A stretch of DNA of 64,000 nt from Fen-1058 sp964398185 (GTDB lineage Bacteria; Chloroflexota; Anaerolineae; Fen-1058). Position numbers and translations under genes: made by a program. The stretch lies in assembly GCA_964398185.1 (NCBI GenBank), contig CAYNML010000027.1, positions 3,531-67,530 of the forward strand, in the 5' to 3' direction. The notes under the pieces were generated by a model that saw only the letters and a program-made list of their open reading frames with translations, was not told the origin of the DNA and ran no database searches. The first letter of the stretch is position 1, and each line of letters opens with the position of its first letter. Shown piece by piece: positions 8,667-16,867 of this stretch.

Positions 8667-9401
8667 CTAACTCGCGCGACGTTGAAAGTCGTCGCAGTAT
8701 TTTGACAGCACGCACTGCGCGCACAACGGCCGCTGCGCCTTGCACACCTGCCGCCCGTGCTCGATCACGTTGAGGTGAAACGAATGATACCACTCCGGCG
8801 GCACGAGTTCCGCCAGGATGTCGTGCGCCTTGTCGGCCGAGGTCCTGGGCGGAATCAAGCCCAGCCGCCCCGTGACGCGATGGATGTGCGTGTCCACCGG
8901 AAAAGCGGGTTTGCCCAGCGCAAACAGCAGCACGATCGACGCCGTTTTCAACCCGACGCCGTCCAACGAGAGCAGCCACGCCTTCGCTTCGGCGGTGGGC
9001 AGATCGCGCAAAAAATTCAGATCGAGCTCGCCGCGCTCGGCCGTAATGCGGCGCAGCACTTTTTGAATGCGCGGCCCTTTCTGGTTGGCTAATCCCGCCG
9101 ATTTGATCGCGGTGATGACCTGCCCGCTCGGCGCGTCGCGCACCGCCTCCCACGTGGGAAACTTCGCTCGCAGCGCGTGATACGCCCGATCGCGATTGAG
9201 ATCGTTGGTGTTCTGGCTCAGGATGGTGTTGATCAACTCGTCGAGTGGATCGATCGGGGCCCAGCGGGCCGCCTCCGCCCGATCGGGTGATCTGACCGTC
9301 CCGGCCCAGGCCGGGCGCGGCGGTTCGCCATATGCCTTGATCAACAGGCGCTGGATCATCCGGACTTTGCGTTTGAGAGCCGCCGTCGTTGCCTCGACCA
9401 T
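8667..9401 (-). CDS. nth: Endonuclease III-like DNA glycosylase/AP lyase
   Basis: 244 residues, the usual size for Nth-family base-excision repair enzymes, which remove oxidised pyrimidines and cut at the abasic site. The helix-hairpin-helix LDGVGLKTA carries the catalytic Lys, and the conserved Asp is in PVDTHIHRVTGRLG. A 4Fe-4S cluster motif C-x6-C-x2-C-x5-C closes the protein (CKAQRPLC, CAQC, CVLSKYC). LINTILSQNTND is the N-terminal HhH-GPD signature. The ATG at 9401 is the likely start. Confidence 0.92.
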   Translation of the reverse strand: MVEATTAALKRKVRMIQRLLIKAYGEPPRPAWAGTVRSPDRAEAARWAPIDPLDELINTILSQNTNDLNRDRAYHALRAKFPTWEAVRDAPSGQVITAIKSAGLANQKGPRIQKVLRRITAERGELDLNFLRDLPTAEAKAWLLSLDGVGLKTASIVLLFALGKPAFPVDTHIHRVTGRLGLIPPRTSADKAHDILAELVPPEWYHSFHLNVIEHGRQVCKAQRPLCAQCVLSKYCDDFQRRAS

Positions 9402-9466
9402 GGTGTGATTATAGGCTACACGCCGTTCAATGACAACTATCACGTCAAAAACACGCGCAGTGGATA

Positions 9467-9534
9467 TTGGCCTCGCGCCGCGTCGAGTGCTATACTCGAT
9501 CGTGCCCAACCCGATCGGTTGGTTTGACCGATCC
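9467..9534 (+). promoter_or_regulatory. Promoter and palindrome upstream of tdh
   Basis: TTGGCC (9467-9472), an 18-nt spacer and TATACT (9491-9496). Just downstream an inverted repeat (GATCGGT and ACCGATC around 7 nt, about 9513-9534) lies in the leader. It may be an operator or a leader hairpin. Confidence 0.5.
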
Positions 9535-9560
9535 CAAATCTCACCTCGGAGCGAATGCCC

Positions 9561-10607
9561 ATGACCGATACGATGAAGGCCCTCGTCAAGACCGGGCGGC
9601 AGCCCGGCCTGACCCTGCTGCAGCACGATATTCCCCACCTGGGTCCCTACGATGTGCTGATCAAAGTGCGCGCCACCTCCATCTGCGGCACTGATCTGCA
9701 CATCTACAACTGGGACACGTGGTCGCAGGGGCGCGTCAAAACTGTGCCCATGATCCAGGGCCACGAAGTCTGCGGCGACATCGTCGAGCTCGGCAGCAAA
9801 GTCACCGAGCGCAAGATCGGCGACTTTGTCTCGTGCGAAAGTCACATCGTCGACTATCGCGGCGAATACTACAGGCGCGGACTGGGCCACGTGGCGCCGG
9901 AGACCAAGATCATCGGCGTCGATCGCGACGGCACGTTCGCGGAGTACATCGCTATGCCGTGGCAGAACGCCTGGGTGAATCCGCCCGATATGCCCACGCA
10001 GGTGGCGGTGCTGCGCGAAAATTTCGGCAACGCCATTCACACCGCCTTTGCCGCCGACGTGAAAGACAAGACGGTGCTCATCACCGGCTGCGGCCCGGTG
10101 GGGTTGATGACGCTGCTGGCCGTGCGCGGCCGCGGCGCCAGGACCATCATTGCCAGCGACATCAGCGACTACCGCCGCAGGTTCGCCAAACGCCTCGGCG
10201 CCGACTACACCAACAATCCGCGCGAAAACGATCTGGTGCAGCTGGTCAAGCACGTCACGGCCAACGAAGGCGTGGACGTGCTGCTGGAGATGTCGGGCGC
10301 GGCCACGGCCATTCAGCAGGGCTTCTCGCTGGTGCGCTATGCCGGTGACGTCGTCGCCTTCGGCCTGCCCACCCGCCCGATCGAGTTCGACATCGCCAAT
10401 TCTGTCATCTTCAAGGGCATCACCGTGCACGGCATCGTGGGCCGCAAGATGTGGCAGACCTGGGAGCACAGCGACGAGCTGCTGCTCAGCAAGGCGGTCG
10501 ATCTGATGCCCATCGTCACGCACCAGTACCAGCTGGAAGAGTTCGATAAAGCCTTTGCGACGATGGAAAGCGGCGAAAGCGGCAAAGTGATGATGTGGGT
10601 CGCGTAA
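9561..10607 (+). CDS. tdh: L-threonine 3-dehydrogenase
   Basis: 348 residues, medium-chain zinc dehydrogenase oxidising L-threonine to 2-amino-3-ketobutyrate with NAD. Close to E. coli Tdh in ICGTDLHIYNWDTWSQ (catalytic-zinc Cys), the GHE motif, FGNAIHTAF, TGCGPVGLM (nucleotide binding) and GRKMWQTW. The structural-zinc lobe is unusual: the four-cysteine segment of E. coli Tdh is replaced by CESHIVDYRGEYYRRGL, so structural zinc is probably absent. The ATG at 9561 is preferred over 9555 because GGAG (9548-9551) then has 9-nt spacing. Kbl follows, completing the pathway. Confidence 0.92.
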   Translation: MTDTMKALVKTGRQPGLTLLQHDIPHLGPYDVLIKVRATSICGTDLHIYNWDTWSQGRVKTVPMIQGHEVCGDIVELGSKVTERKIGDFVSCESHIVDYRGEYYRRGLGHVAPETKIIGVDRDGTFAEYIAMPWQNAWVNPPDMPTQVAVLRENFGNAIHTAFAADVKDKTVLITGCGPVGLMTLLAVRGRGARTIIASDISDYRRRFAKRLGADYTNNPRENDLVQLVKHVTANEGVDVLLEMSGAATAIQQGFSLVRYAGDVVAFGLPTRPIEFDIANSVIFKGITVHGIVGRKMWQTWEHSDELLLSKAVDLMPIVTHQYQLEEFDKAFATMESGESGKVMMWVA

Positions 10608-10705
10608 AACGTAAAGCGTAAATCGTAAAGCGTAAATCGTAAAGCGCAAATCGTAAAGCGCAAATCGTCACATCTGCTATTACGTTTCACGTTTCACGTT
10701 TTACT
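10606..10705. repeat. Heptad-word inverted tract between tdh and kbl
   Basis: About eight copies of CGTAAAG/CGTAAAT/CGCAAAT words, then a reverse-complement run (TTACGTTTCACGTTTCACG). It begins in the stop codon region of tdh and ends before the kbl ribosome binding site (CACGGAGAA). The whole can fold as one hairpin. Confidence 0.75.
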
Positions 10706-10720
10706 CACGGAGAATTCAAC

Positions 10721-11905
10721 ATGACAACTAACAAACTCACCTGGCTGGAAAACGAACTACAATCTCTCAAAGATCAAGGTCTGTTCAACACCATCCGCAC
10801 CATCGGATCAGCGCAGGGCGCGTGGATCATCGTCGATGGCCAGCGCGTGCTGAATTTCTGCTCCAACAATTATCTGGGCATCGCCGATCATCCGCGCTTG
10901 AAGGAAGCGGCACAGCAGGCCATCGGCAAATACGGCGTTGGCCCGGCCGCTGTCCGATCGATTGCCGGCACGCTCGATCTGCACGTGGAGTTCGAGCGGC
11001 GCATGGCGGCCTTCAAAGGCGTCGAGGATGCGCTGTACGTCCAATCGGGGTTCTGCGCCAACCAGGCCGCCATCCCGCCGCTGGTCGGCAAAGAGGACGT
11101 GATCTTCACCGATCGCCTGAACCACGCCAGCATCATCGACGGCTGCCGCTTGAGCAGCGCCAAGATCATCGTGTACGAGCACTGCGATCCCGTCGATGCC
11201 GAGGCGAAGATCAAAGAACATTTGCCGCAATATCGACGCGGCCTGCTGGTGACCGACGGCGTGTTCAGCATGGATGGCGACATCGCGCCGCTGGATAAGT
11301 TGTACGAAGTCTGCGAGAAGTACGGTGTGATCACGATGGTGGACGACGCGCACGGCGAAGGCGTGGTGGGGCGCGGCGGGCGCGGCATTGTCGATCACTT
11401 CGGGCTGCACGGCAAGTTCGACGTGGAGATCGGCACGTTGAGCAAGGCCTTCGGCGTGGTGGGCGGCGTGATCGCCGGGAAGAAAGTGCTGGTCGATTGG
11501 ATGCGGCAACGTGGGCGGCCCTTCCTCTTCTCCAGCGCGACGACGGCCGCCGACACCGCGGCCTGTCTCGCTGCCGTTGATCTGCTGGAAGCCTCGACGG
11601 AACTGGTCGATCGGTTGTGGGCCAACGCTAGGTTGTTCAAAGCCGAGATGGCGAAACTTGGCTTCAACACGGGCCACAGCGCCACGCCGATCACGCCCGT
11701 GATTCTGGGCGAGAATCAAGTGGCGCAGCAATTTAGCCGTAAGCTGTTCGAGCGCGGTATCTTTGCCATGCCCATCGTGTTCCCCACCGTGCCCAAGGGC
11801 ACCGCGCGCATCCGCGTAATGATCAGCGCAGCACATACGTCGAGCGATCTGGAGCAGGGGTTGGAAGCGTTCCAGAGCGTGGGGAAAGAGTTGGGGGTAA
11901 TCTAA
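10721..11905 (+). CDS. kbl: Glycine C-acetyltransferase (2-amino-3-ketobutyrate CoA ligase)
   Basis: 394 residues, a pyridoxal-phosphate alpha-oxoamine synthase. It cleaves 2-amino-3-ketobutyrate with CoA to glycine and acetyl-CoA, the second step after Tdh. Family signatures are NFCSNNYLG, HASIIDG, TDGVFSMDGD, VDDAHGEGVVG and GTLSKAFG (Lys binds PLP). Length is standard. It is separated from tdh only by a repeat tract, so the two form a threonine-degradation operon feeding glycine and acetyl-CoA pools. Confidence 0.95.
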   Translation: MTTNKLTWLENELQSLKDQGLFNTIRTIGSAQGAWIIVDGQRVLNFCSNNYLGIADHPRLKEAAQQAIGKYGVGPAAVRSIAGTLDLHVEFERRMAAFKGVEDALYVQSGFCANQAAIPPLVGKEDVIFTDRLNHASIIDGCRLSSAKIIVYEHCDPVDAEAKIKEHLPQYRRGLLVTDGVFSMDGDIAPLDKLYEVCEKYGVITMVDDAHGEGVVGRGGRGIVDHFGLHGKFDVEIGTLSKAFGVVGGVIAGKKVLVDWMRQRGRPFLFSSATTAADTAACLAAVDLLEASTELVDRLWANARLFKAEMAKLGFNTGHSATPITPVILGENQVAQQFSRKLFERGIFAMPIVFPTVPKGTARIRVMISAAHTSSDLEQGLEAFQSVGKELGVI

Positions 11906-11924
11906 CGAGTAATGAGTAACGAGT

Positions 11925-11963
11925 AAAGCGAGGCCGCTCAAGTTGAGCGGCCTCGCTTTGTTT
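11925..11963 (+). terminator. Rho-independent terminator after kbl
   Basis: A 17-bp perfect stem (AAAGCGAGGCCGCTCAA) around one nominal loop base, followed by GTTT. It is preceded by a GAGTAAC heptad run (11903-11926) that starts at the kbl stop. Confidence 0.8.
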
Positions 11964-12034
11964 ACGGCGCTATTTGCACAAAAACCGAATCAGCTTACAA
12001 TTCCGCCCCGTGTCAATCATCAGGGAGGGGTATC

Positions 12035-13735
12035 ATGTCACGTCGCAGTCTGCTGCAATCGTATCGACAAGAGTTTCAACACTATAACGCCGCCAAGTTC
12101 CGGCAGGACTTGCTGGCCGGCATCACCGTCGCCGCCGTGGCGCTGCCGCTGGCGCTGGCCTTCGGCGTCATCTCCGGCGCCAGCGCGGCCGCGGGTCTCG
12201 TCACCGCCATCATCAGCGGATTCCTCATCGGCGCGTTATCCGGCGCGCCTTATCAGATCTCCGGCCCCACCGGGGCGATGAGCGCCGTGCTCATCGTGCT
12301 GGCCCAGAAATACGGGCTGAACGGCGTCTTCATCGCGGGCGCGCTGGCCGGCGTGCTGCTGTTGATCATCGGCCTCCTGCGGCTGGGGCGCTTCATCGCT
12401 TTCATTCCTGCGCCCGTCATCACCGGCTTCACCTCCGGCATCGCCCTCATCATCATCATCGGCCAGATCGATAATCTCCTGGGAATCAAGACGCCGGGCG
12501 CCGAATCATCGGCGGGCAAGCTGTTGGGCTACTTTCAGGGCGGCTTCACACCCGAGTGGCCCACGCTGCTCGTCGGCCTGCTCGTCATCGGGTTGATGAT
12601 CGTGTGGCCGAAAAAATGGAATGCGCGCTTCCCCGCGTCGCTGCTGGGCATCATCGTGGCCACGGTCATCGTCGCGCTGTTGAATCTGCGCACGCCCGTC
12701 ATCGGCGAGATTCCCCGCACGCTGCTACTGGCCGATCGGCTGGCGTTGAACGCGCTTCCCCTCGGCAGCCTCACCGACTTTCTCGCGCCCGCGTTGACCA
12801 TTGCGGCGCTGGGCGCAGTTGAAAGCTTATTGTGCGGCGCGGTCGGCAGCAATATGACTGGCATCCGCTTGCACGCCAATCAAGAGCTGATCGCGCAGGG
12901 TGTAGGCAATATCGTCATTCCATTTTTTGGCGGCGTCCCGGCCACCGCGGCCATTGCGCGCACCAGCGTCGGCATCAAGTCCGGCGGACAGACGCGCCTC
13001 GTCAGCATTATTCACGCGCTGGCGCTGCTCGCTTCCATGTTCCTGCTTGCCCCCGTCATGTCACGCGTACCGCTGGCGGCGCTGTCCGGCGTGCTGATCG
13101 TGACCGCGTGGCGCATGAACGAATGGGAGTCCATTCGTTACATGGTCAATCATCGCCTGGAAAAAGCGCTGTTGGCATTTGGCGTGACGCTGCTAGCCAC
13201 CATCATTCTCGATCTCACGCAGGCCATTTTGATTGGCACGTTTCTCGCGGGCGCGATCTTCCTCAGCCAGATGGCGGACATCGACATCGACGTGCAGAGT
13301 GTCGATCCGGAGAAGTTGCGGCAGCGCGGTATTCAAAACGCCGGCAACTGCCGGCATGTGCGCGTGGCGTATCTGACCGGGCCGTTGTTCTTTGCGGCCA
13401 CGGGCAACTTCAACGAAGCCTTTACCAACCTGGGCGACACCCACGCGCTGATCTTATCGATGCGCGGCGTCCCGCGTATCGATACCTCAGGGCTGCAAGC
13501 AATGGCTCGCCTGGTGGAACGGCTCACAGCGCAGGGCAGCACGTTAATGCTGGCAGGTGTCCACCCCGACGTGAAATACACCTTGGACAAGGGTGGTTTG
13601 ACCGAAGAGATCGGCGAGCACAACTTCTTCTGGAGCGCCGATCAAGCGATCGTGGCGGCGGAAGCGCGCGGCTGCGCCTACTGCAAAGCAGAGCAACAAA
13701 CAACGGCAGCGGGCCTGGCGCCGCAGGCGGCGTAG
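12035..13735 (+). CDS. SulP-family anion transporter with STAS domain
   Basis: 566 residues. Residues 25-415 form the multi-helix SulP/SLC26 core (QDLLAGITVAAVALPLALAFGV, QISGPTGAMSAVL, GGVPATAAIARTSV). Residues about 445-540 form a cytoplasmic STAS domain, with DTSGLQAMARL at the position of the phosphorylatable site in anti-sigma antagonists. SulP proteins move sulfate, bicarbonate or dicarboxylates; the substrate cannot be told from sequence. The tail has CAYC, unusual for the family. The ATG at 12035 follows GGGAGGGG. It is monocistronic, bounded by terminators. Confidence 0.9.
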   Translation: MSRRSLLQSYRQEFQHYNAAKFRQDLLAGITVAAVALPLALAFGVISGASAAAGLVTAIISGFLIGALSGAPYQISGPTGAMSAVLIVLAQKYGLNGVFIAGALAGVLLLIIGLLRLGRFIAFIPAPVITGFTSGIALIIIIGQIDNLLGIKTPGAESSAGKLLGYFQGGFTPEWPTLLVGLLVIGLMIVWPKKWNARFPASLLGIIVATVIVALLNLRTPVIGEIPRTLLLADRLALNALPLGSLTDFLAPALTIAALGAVESLLCGAVGSNMTGIRLHANQELIAQGVGNIVIPFFGGVPATAAIARTSVGIKSGGQTRLVSIIHALALLASMFLLAPVMSRVPLAALSGVLIVTAWRMNEWESIRYMVNHRLEKALLAFGVTLLATIILDLTQAILIGTFLAGAIFLSQMADIDIDVQSVDPEKLRQRGIQNAGNCRHVRVAYLTGPLFFAATGNFNEAFTNLGDTHALILSMRGVPRIDTSGLQAMARLVERLTAQGSTLMLAGVHPDVKYTLDKGGLTEEIGEHNFFWSADQAIVAAEARGCAYCKAEQQTTAAGLAPQAA

Positions 13736-13783
13736 ATCAATCAAACGCTTGTCTTCTCGGCGACCGTCTTGGCACTCGCCCTG

Positions 13784-13803
13784 CGACCGCGAGAACGCGG
13801 TCG
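13784..13803. terminator. Small hairpin after the SulP gene
   Basis: CGACCGCG and CGCGGTCG pair around AGAA. There is no T-run, so termination is uncertain. Confidence 0.35.
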
Positions 13804-13821
13804 AATCAAGCCGCGAGAACG

Positions 13822-13851
13822 TTGACAGTTCAGTATATAATCGATATACTG
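13822..13851 (+). promoter_or_regulatory. Consensus promoter with embedded palindromic operator
   Basis: TTGACA (13822-13827), 17-nt spacer, TATACT (13845-13850). A perfect inverted repeat with arms CAGTATAT (13831-13838) and ATATACTG (13844-13851) around AATCG covers the spacer and the whole -10 box. A bound dimer would block RNA polymerase. This layout is typical of autoregulated toxin-antitoxin-like or small regulator operons. Confidence 0.75.
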
Positions 13852-13870
13852 AGCGTGAGAAAGGTGACGC

Positions 13871-14197
13871 GTGATCAAAGCCAGCCGTCGGCATAAGGAG
13901 TACCAGCAGCTGTTTTCAGAGGATGATGTCGTGTTGGTGCGCTTCACGCACATCGGGGAAACCGTGGTGAACTTCTCCGTGCAGTATTTAGCGCGAATCA
14001 ATCAGGAGTGGCAGTCCATCGTTCGCTTCGATACAGCACACGGTCACGCTCATATGGATATCAGTCACCCGGGCGGAACACAGGAAACTCGCAAACTGCC
14101 GGCTTCAGATTACAACGAGGCGCTCGTCATGGCTATTGACGACATTCAAGCGCGCTGGGAATTCTATCGGGAACGTTACGAAAGGTGGCTAACATGA
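13871..14197 (+). CDS. Small conserved protein of a two-gene module (DUF7718-like)
   Basis: 108 residues with a GTG start after AAGGTGA. It contains HKEYQQLF, VVNFSVQYLARI, a conserved VRFDTAHGHAHMD core and a helical C-terminus (DDIQARWEFYRERYERWL). I recognise this as an uncharacterised small family often found beside DUF5647 proteins; the family name is from memory and unverified. The soluble alpha/beta protein has no membrane segment. Its stop overlaps the next start (ATGA), so the two are translationally coupled. The operator-bearing promoter suggests tight or autogenous regulation. Confidence 0.7.
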   Translation: MIKASRRHKEYQQLFSEDDVVLVRFTHIGETVVNFSVQYLARINQEWQSIVRFDTAHGHAHMDISHPGGTQETRKLPASDYNEALVMAIDDIQARWEFYRERYERWLT

Positions 14198-14463
14198 TCA
14201 GGTCCGAAATGGCGCACAAAAACCTCGAGCTGCTGAAACTGTTTACCCAGGAGATACTCGTGAATGAAGCGCTGGCGCGGCGTGTTCCCAAGGGCGCAAC
14301 CGTGATTATTCTGCCTGATAATGATCCAGCGTTGGCCGCCGCCAATCGCAAGCTCGCCCAGCGCGCCCGCAAAGAGGGCAAAAAAGTCGTTCTGGTGCAA
14401 ATGACACTTGTGCCGAAGACAGCTTACGTGCCACAACTGACGATCCTAACATCTTCACACTAA
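14194..14463 (+). CDS. DUF5647-like small protein
   Basis: 89 residues. It begins MIRSEMAHKNLELL and contains VPKGATVIILPDNDPALAAAN and a basic helix (LAQRARKEGKKVVLVQM). This resembles the DUF5647 family (from memory), which has no known function. The ATG at 14194 overlaps the upstream stop by 4 nt and has AAAGGTGG upstream. An ATG 9 nt earlier is also possible. The pair may be a toxin-antitoxin-like or stress module, but no toxin fold is visible. Confidence 0.7.
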   Translation: MIRSEMAHKNLELLKLFTQEILVNEALARRVPKGATVIILPDNDPALAAANRKLAQRARKEGKKVVLVQMTLVPKTAYVPQLTILTSSH

Positions 14464-14479
14464 AGCAAGCGCGACCGAC

Positions 14480-14509
14480 AGCGAGGCTGCTACGCATGGC
14501 AGCCTCGCT
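14480..14509. terminator. Bidirectional hairpin between convergent genes
   Basis: AGCGAGGCTGC and GCAGCCTCGCT (11-bp stem, 8-nt loop) lie between the DUF5647-like gene and the end of the methyltransferase gene. Confidence 0.65.
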
Positions 14510-15211
14510 TCATTTCACGCCCACGTGAATCGCCACCGTGCTCAGCATCAGCCGTTTGTATTTCACCTCGCGCAGACCGGCGTGCTCCATGATGGCCTTC
14601 AGTTCATCCGGCGTGAGGAATTCATTGACTGACTGCGGCAGGTAGGTGTACGCATCGCGCTGCCCGCTGATCAACCCGCCCACGAACGGCACAATCTGGT
14701 TGAAGAAAAACAGGAAGAACGGGCGCAGTAGGTTCTTCGGCGGTTTGCTGATTTCAAGACAGATCACGCGCCCGCCCGGTTTCAATACGCGATGCTGTTC
14801 TCGGAAAGCCTGCTCCCGATCGATAAAGTTGCGCACCCCGAAGCCGCTGGTCACGGCATCAAGGGTGTTGTCGGGGAACGGCAAGTGCAGCGCATCGGCC
14901 GTGTTCCAGCGAATGGCCTGCGCGCCCTCTTTTGTCTTGCCGGTGATCATCATCTCAAAGGTGAAGTCGCTGCCAATGGCGAGCACATCCGGTTGCTGCT
15001 TCAGCGCCTCGATCAGAATATCGCCCGTGCCGGTGGCCACGTCGAGCAGACGCGCGTCCGGGCCAAGCTGTGCCAGGCGGACGACTTCACGCCGCCAGGC
15101 GATGTCGCGCCCGCCCGTCATCAAGCGATTCATCATATCGTAGCGCGCACTGATGCGGGCAAACATCCCCTGCACGTACTGCGCGCGTTCCGGTCCTTGC
15201 AAATGAGTCAC
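14510..15211 (-). CDS. menG: Demethylmenaquinone C-methyltransferase
   Basis: 233 residues from a GTG at 15211, the length of Bacillus MenG. It performs S-adenosylmethionine-dependent C-methylation of demethylmenaquinone, the last step of menaquinone synthesis. Motifs are FARISARYDMMNRLMTGG, motif I LLDVATGTGDI, GFGVRNF and LKPGGRVICLEISKP. The frame stays open to an ATG at 15286, but that extension is encoded by an ACACGGAT repeat and is not family-like. No clear Shine-Dalgarno sequence is present. It is last in a seven-gene minus-strand cluster with ubiD/X/A-type genes and an ABC importer. Confidence 0.88.
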   Translation of the reverse strand: MTHLQGPERAQYVQGMFARISARYDMMNRLMTGGRDIAWRREVVRLAQLGPDARLLDVATGTGDILIEALKQQPDVLAIGSDFTFEMMITGKTKEGAQAIRWNTADALHLPFPDNTLDAVTSGFGVRNFIDREQAFREQHRVLKPGGRVICLEISKPPKNLLRPFFLFFFNQIVPFVGGLISGQRDAYTYLPQSVNEFLTPDELKAIMEHAGLREVKYKRLMLSTVAIHVGVK

Positions 15212-15223
15212 GTTAAATCCATT

Positions 15224-15297
15224 TTGGGACACGGATAAACACAGATGAACACGGATTTGTTTTTTATCCGTGTAGTCCGTGTTCATCCGTGTCCAAT
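15224..15297. repeat. ACACGGATGA-word inverted repeat
   Basis: Left words (ACACGGATAAACACAGATG) are mirrored by TTTATCCGTGT and TTCATCCGTGT words on the right, giving a foldable hairpin in the permease-menG gap. Confidence 0.7.
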
Positions 15298-15298
15298 A

Positions 15299-16036
15299 TC
15301 ATGTCGCAAATTTCCACGGGCACAGCCGCTTCTCCAGCCAGTCGACGAAGAAGTACAAGACCAGCCCCAGCAGGCCCATGGCAATCGCGCCGGCATACGT
15401 CGCCGCGTAATCAAACATGGTGCCTGACATGAGGAAGATGTAATAGCCCAATCCCAGATACGTCGCCGTCACTTCGGTGAAGTATAGCACCGCCACCGCC
15501 GTGCCCACGCTGAGGCGTACCGTCGTCAGCACAATCGGTAGCGACGACGGCAGATACACAAAGCGGAACAGCGCGCGCCGTCCCGCGCCCAGCGACTTCA
15601 CCGAGTTCAACAGCTCGGGCCGCAGGTTCAACGCTTCATCGCGCACGGGTACTAAAATCTGAAAAAACAGAATCAACACGATGGTCAAGATCTTGGCGGC
15701 TTCGGTGGGACCGAGAAACAGCAGAATGATCGGGAAAAACACGATCTTGGGAATAGGGTAGATCAGATACACCAGCGGCGAGAAGAGCCGGTTGAGCGTA
15801 GGGATTTGCCCCATGCCTAGTCCCGCCGGAACCGCCAGCGCCACGGCGATGATAATGCTAACGATGACACGGAAGCCGCTGGCGACGAAGTGCTTGGCGA
15901 TTTCGCCGATGTTTGCCACAAACGCTTGCGCCACGGCGATCGGGGTCGGCAGAATATCGCGCTGCACCAGCATAGCGATGATCTGCCACACCAGCAGCAC
16001 GATGAGCGAAGTGATGACGAGATCGCGTTTACGCAT
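15299..16036 (-). CDS. ABC transporter permease (SsuC/TauC/ThiX type)
   Basis: 245 residues with about six membrane helices and a BPD_transp_1 fold. The cytoplasmic coupling loop is LGAGRRALFRFVYLPSSLPIV. It follows the hydrophobic stretch ILPTPIAVAQAF, typical of the nitrate/sulfonate/taurine/thiamine-precursor permeases. The start at 16036 overlaps the end of the ATPase gene by 8 nt, so the two are coupled. With the binding protein and ATPase it makes a complete importer lying inside the menaquinone cluster. Confidence 0.88.
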   Translation of the reverse strand: MRKRDLVITSLIVLLVWQIIAMLVQRDILPTPIAVAQAFVANIGEIAKHFVASGFRVIVSIIIAVALAVPAGLGMGQIPTLNRLFSPLVYLIYPIPKIVFFPIILLFLGPTEAAKILTIVLILFFQILVPVRDEALNLRPELLNSVKSLGAGRRALFRFVYLPSSLPIVLTTVRLSVGTAVAVLYFTEVTATYLGLGYYIFLMSGTMFDYAATYAGAIAMGLLGLVLYFFVDWLEKRLCPWKFAT

Positions 16037-16823
16037 GGGAAGTAACGAGTAACGAGTAATGCGTAAGGGATTCACGCAGCTGCGCGCACTTTTCAAAGAA
16101 CGCCGGCTGCGATCGATAACCCGGTTCGCCCGCACGCGGATTGTCGATAACGATCGGCGCAGAGTGCGGCGGTTGATCGAGCACCAGGATCTTCTGCCCC
16201 AGGAACACCGCGTCTTCGATGTTGTGAGTCACGACAATCAAAGTCAAATCTTGTTCGCGCTGCAACTCGATGGTGAGGTTCTGCAAATCCTCGCGCGTGG
16301 CGGCATCCAGCGCGGCGAACGGCTCGTCCATTAGCAACAGATCAGGGTCGAGCACCAGCGTGCGCGCAATGGCGGCGCGCTGCCGCTGCCCGCCGGAGCA
16401 CTGCGCCGGGAACCGATCGCGCAGCGCTTCAATGCCCAGCCGCTTCAACCACTTCTCGACCAACGGCTCGATCGGGCCGACGACATGCTCCACCGGCGCG
16501 TGCCGCCCGTCGGGGCCATAGAAGTCGCGCACTTTCAGACCCAGCGACACGTTCTGCTTGATCGTCGCCCAGGGCAGCAAGCCGTATTCTTGCAACACCA
16601 ATCCGGTGCGCGGGCGCGGCCGATCGATCACCTGCCCTTCGACAACGATCTCACCGGCGGTGGGCACGCGCAGGCCGGCCAGCATCATCAGCAGCGTCGT
16701 CTTGCCGTTGCCTGATCCGCCGACGACGGCCCACGCTTCGCCCCGTCCGATCGACCAGTCGAAGCGATCGAAGACGGGCGCGGCGTCAGCATAAGCAAAG
16801 GTAACTTCACGGAATTCGATCAT
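16029..16823 (-). CDS. ABC transporter ATPase (SsuB/TauB type)
   Basis: 264 residues. Walker A is GGSGNGKTT, the signature CSGGQRQR, Walker B LLLMDEP and the H-loop THNIEDA. The Q-loop is LVLQEYGLLPW, as in the nitrate/sulfonate/taurine subfamily. The last residues (LTHYSLLVTSHA) are encoded by a GAGTAAC heptad repeat, so the C-terminus has been extended by repeat DNA. It energises the neighbouring permease. Confidence 0.9.
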   Translation of the reverse strand: MIEFREVTFAYADAAPVFDRFDWSIGRGEAWAVVGGSGNGKTTLLMMLAGLRVPTAGEIVVEGQVIDRPRPRTGLVLQEYGLLPWATIKQNVSLGLKVRDFYGPDGRHAPVEHVVGPIEPLVEKWLKRLGIEALRDRFPAQCSGGQRQRAAIARTLVLDPDLLLMDEPFAALDAATREDLQNLTIELQREQDLTLIVVTHNIEDAVFLGQKILVLDQPPHSAPIVIDNPRAGEPGYRSQPAFFEKCAQLRESLTHYSLLVTSHA

Positions 16824-16867
16824 GCTAATCTGGGTCTTCCGACTTTGGCGGGAAACCGTCGGTGCAT

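Noticed and set aside
8635..10649. Long minus-strand frames opposite tdh and upstream of the membrane protein
   Set aside because: The family similarity begins only at the endonuclease III and membrane protein starts; the remainder is low-information shadow sequence.
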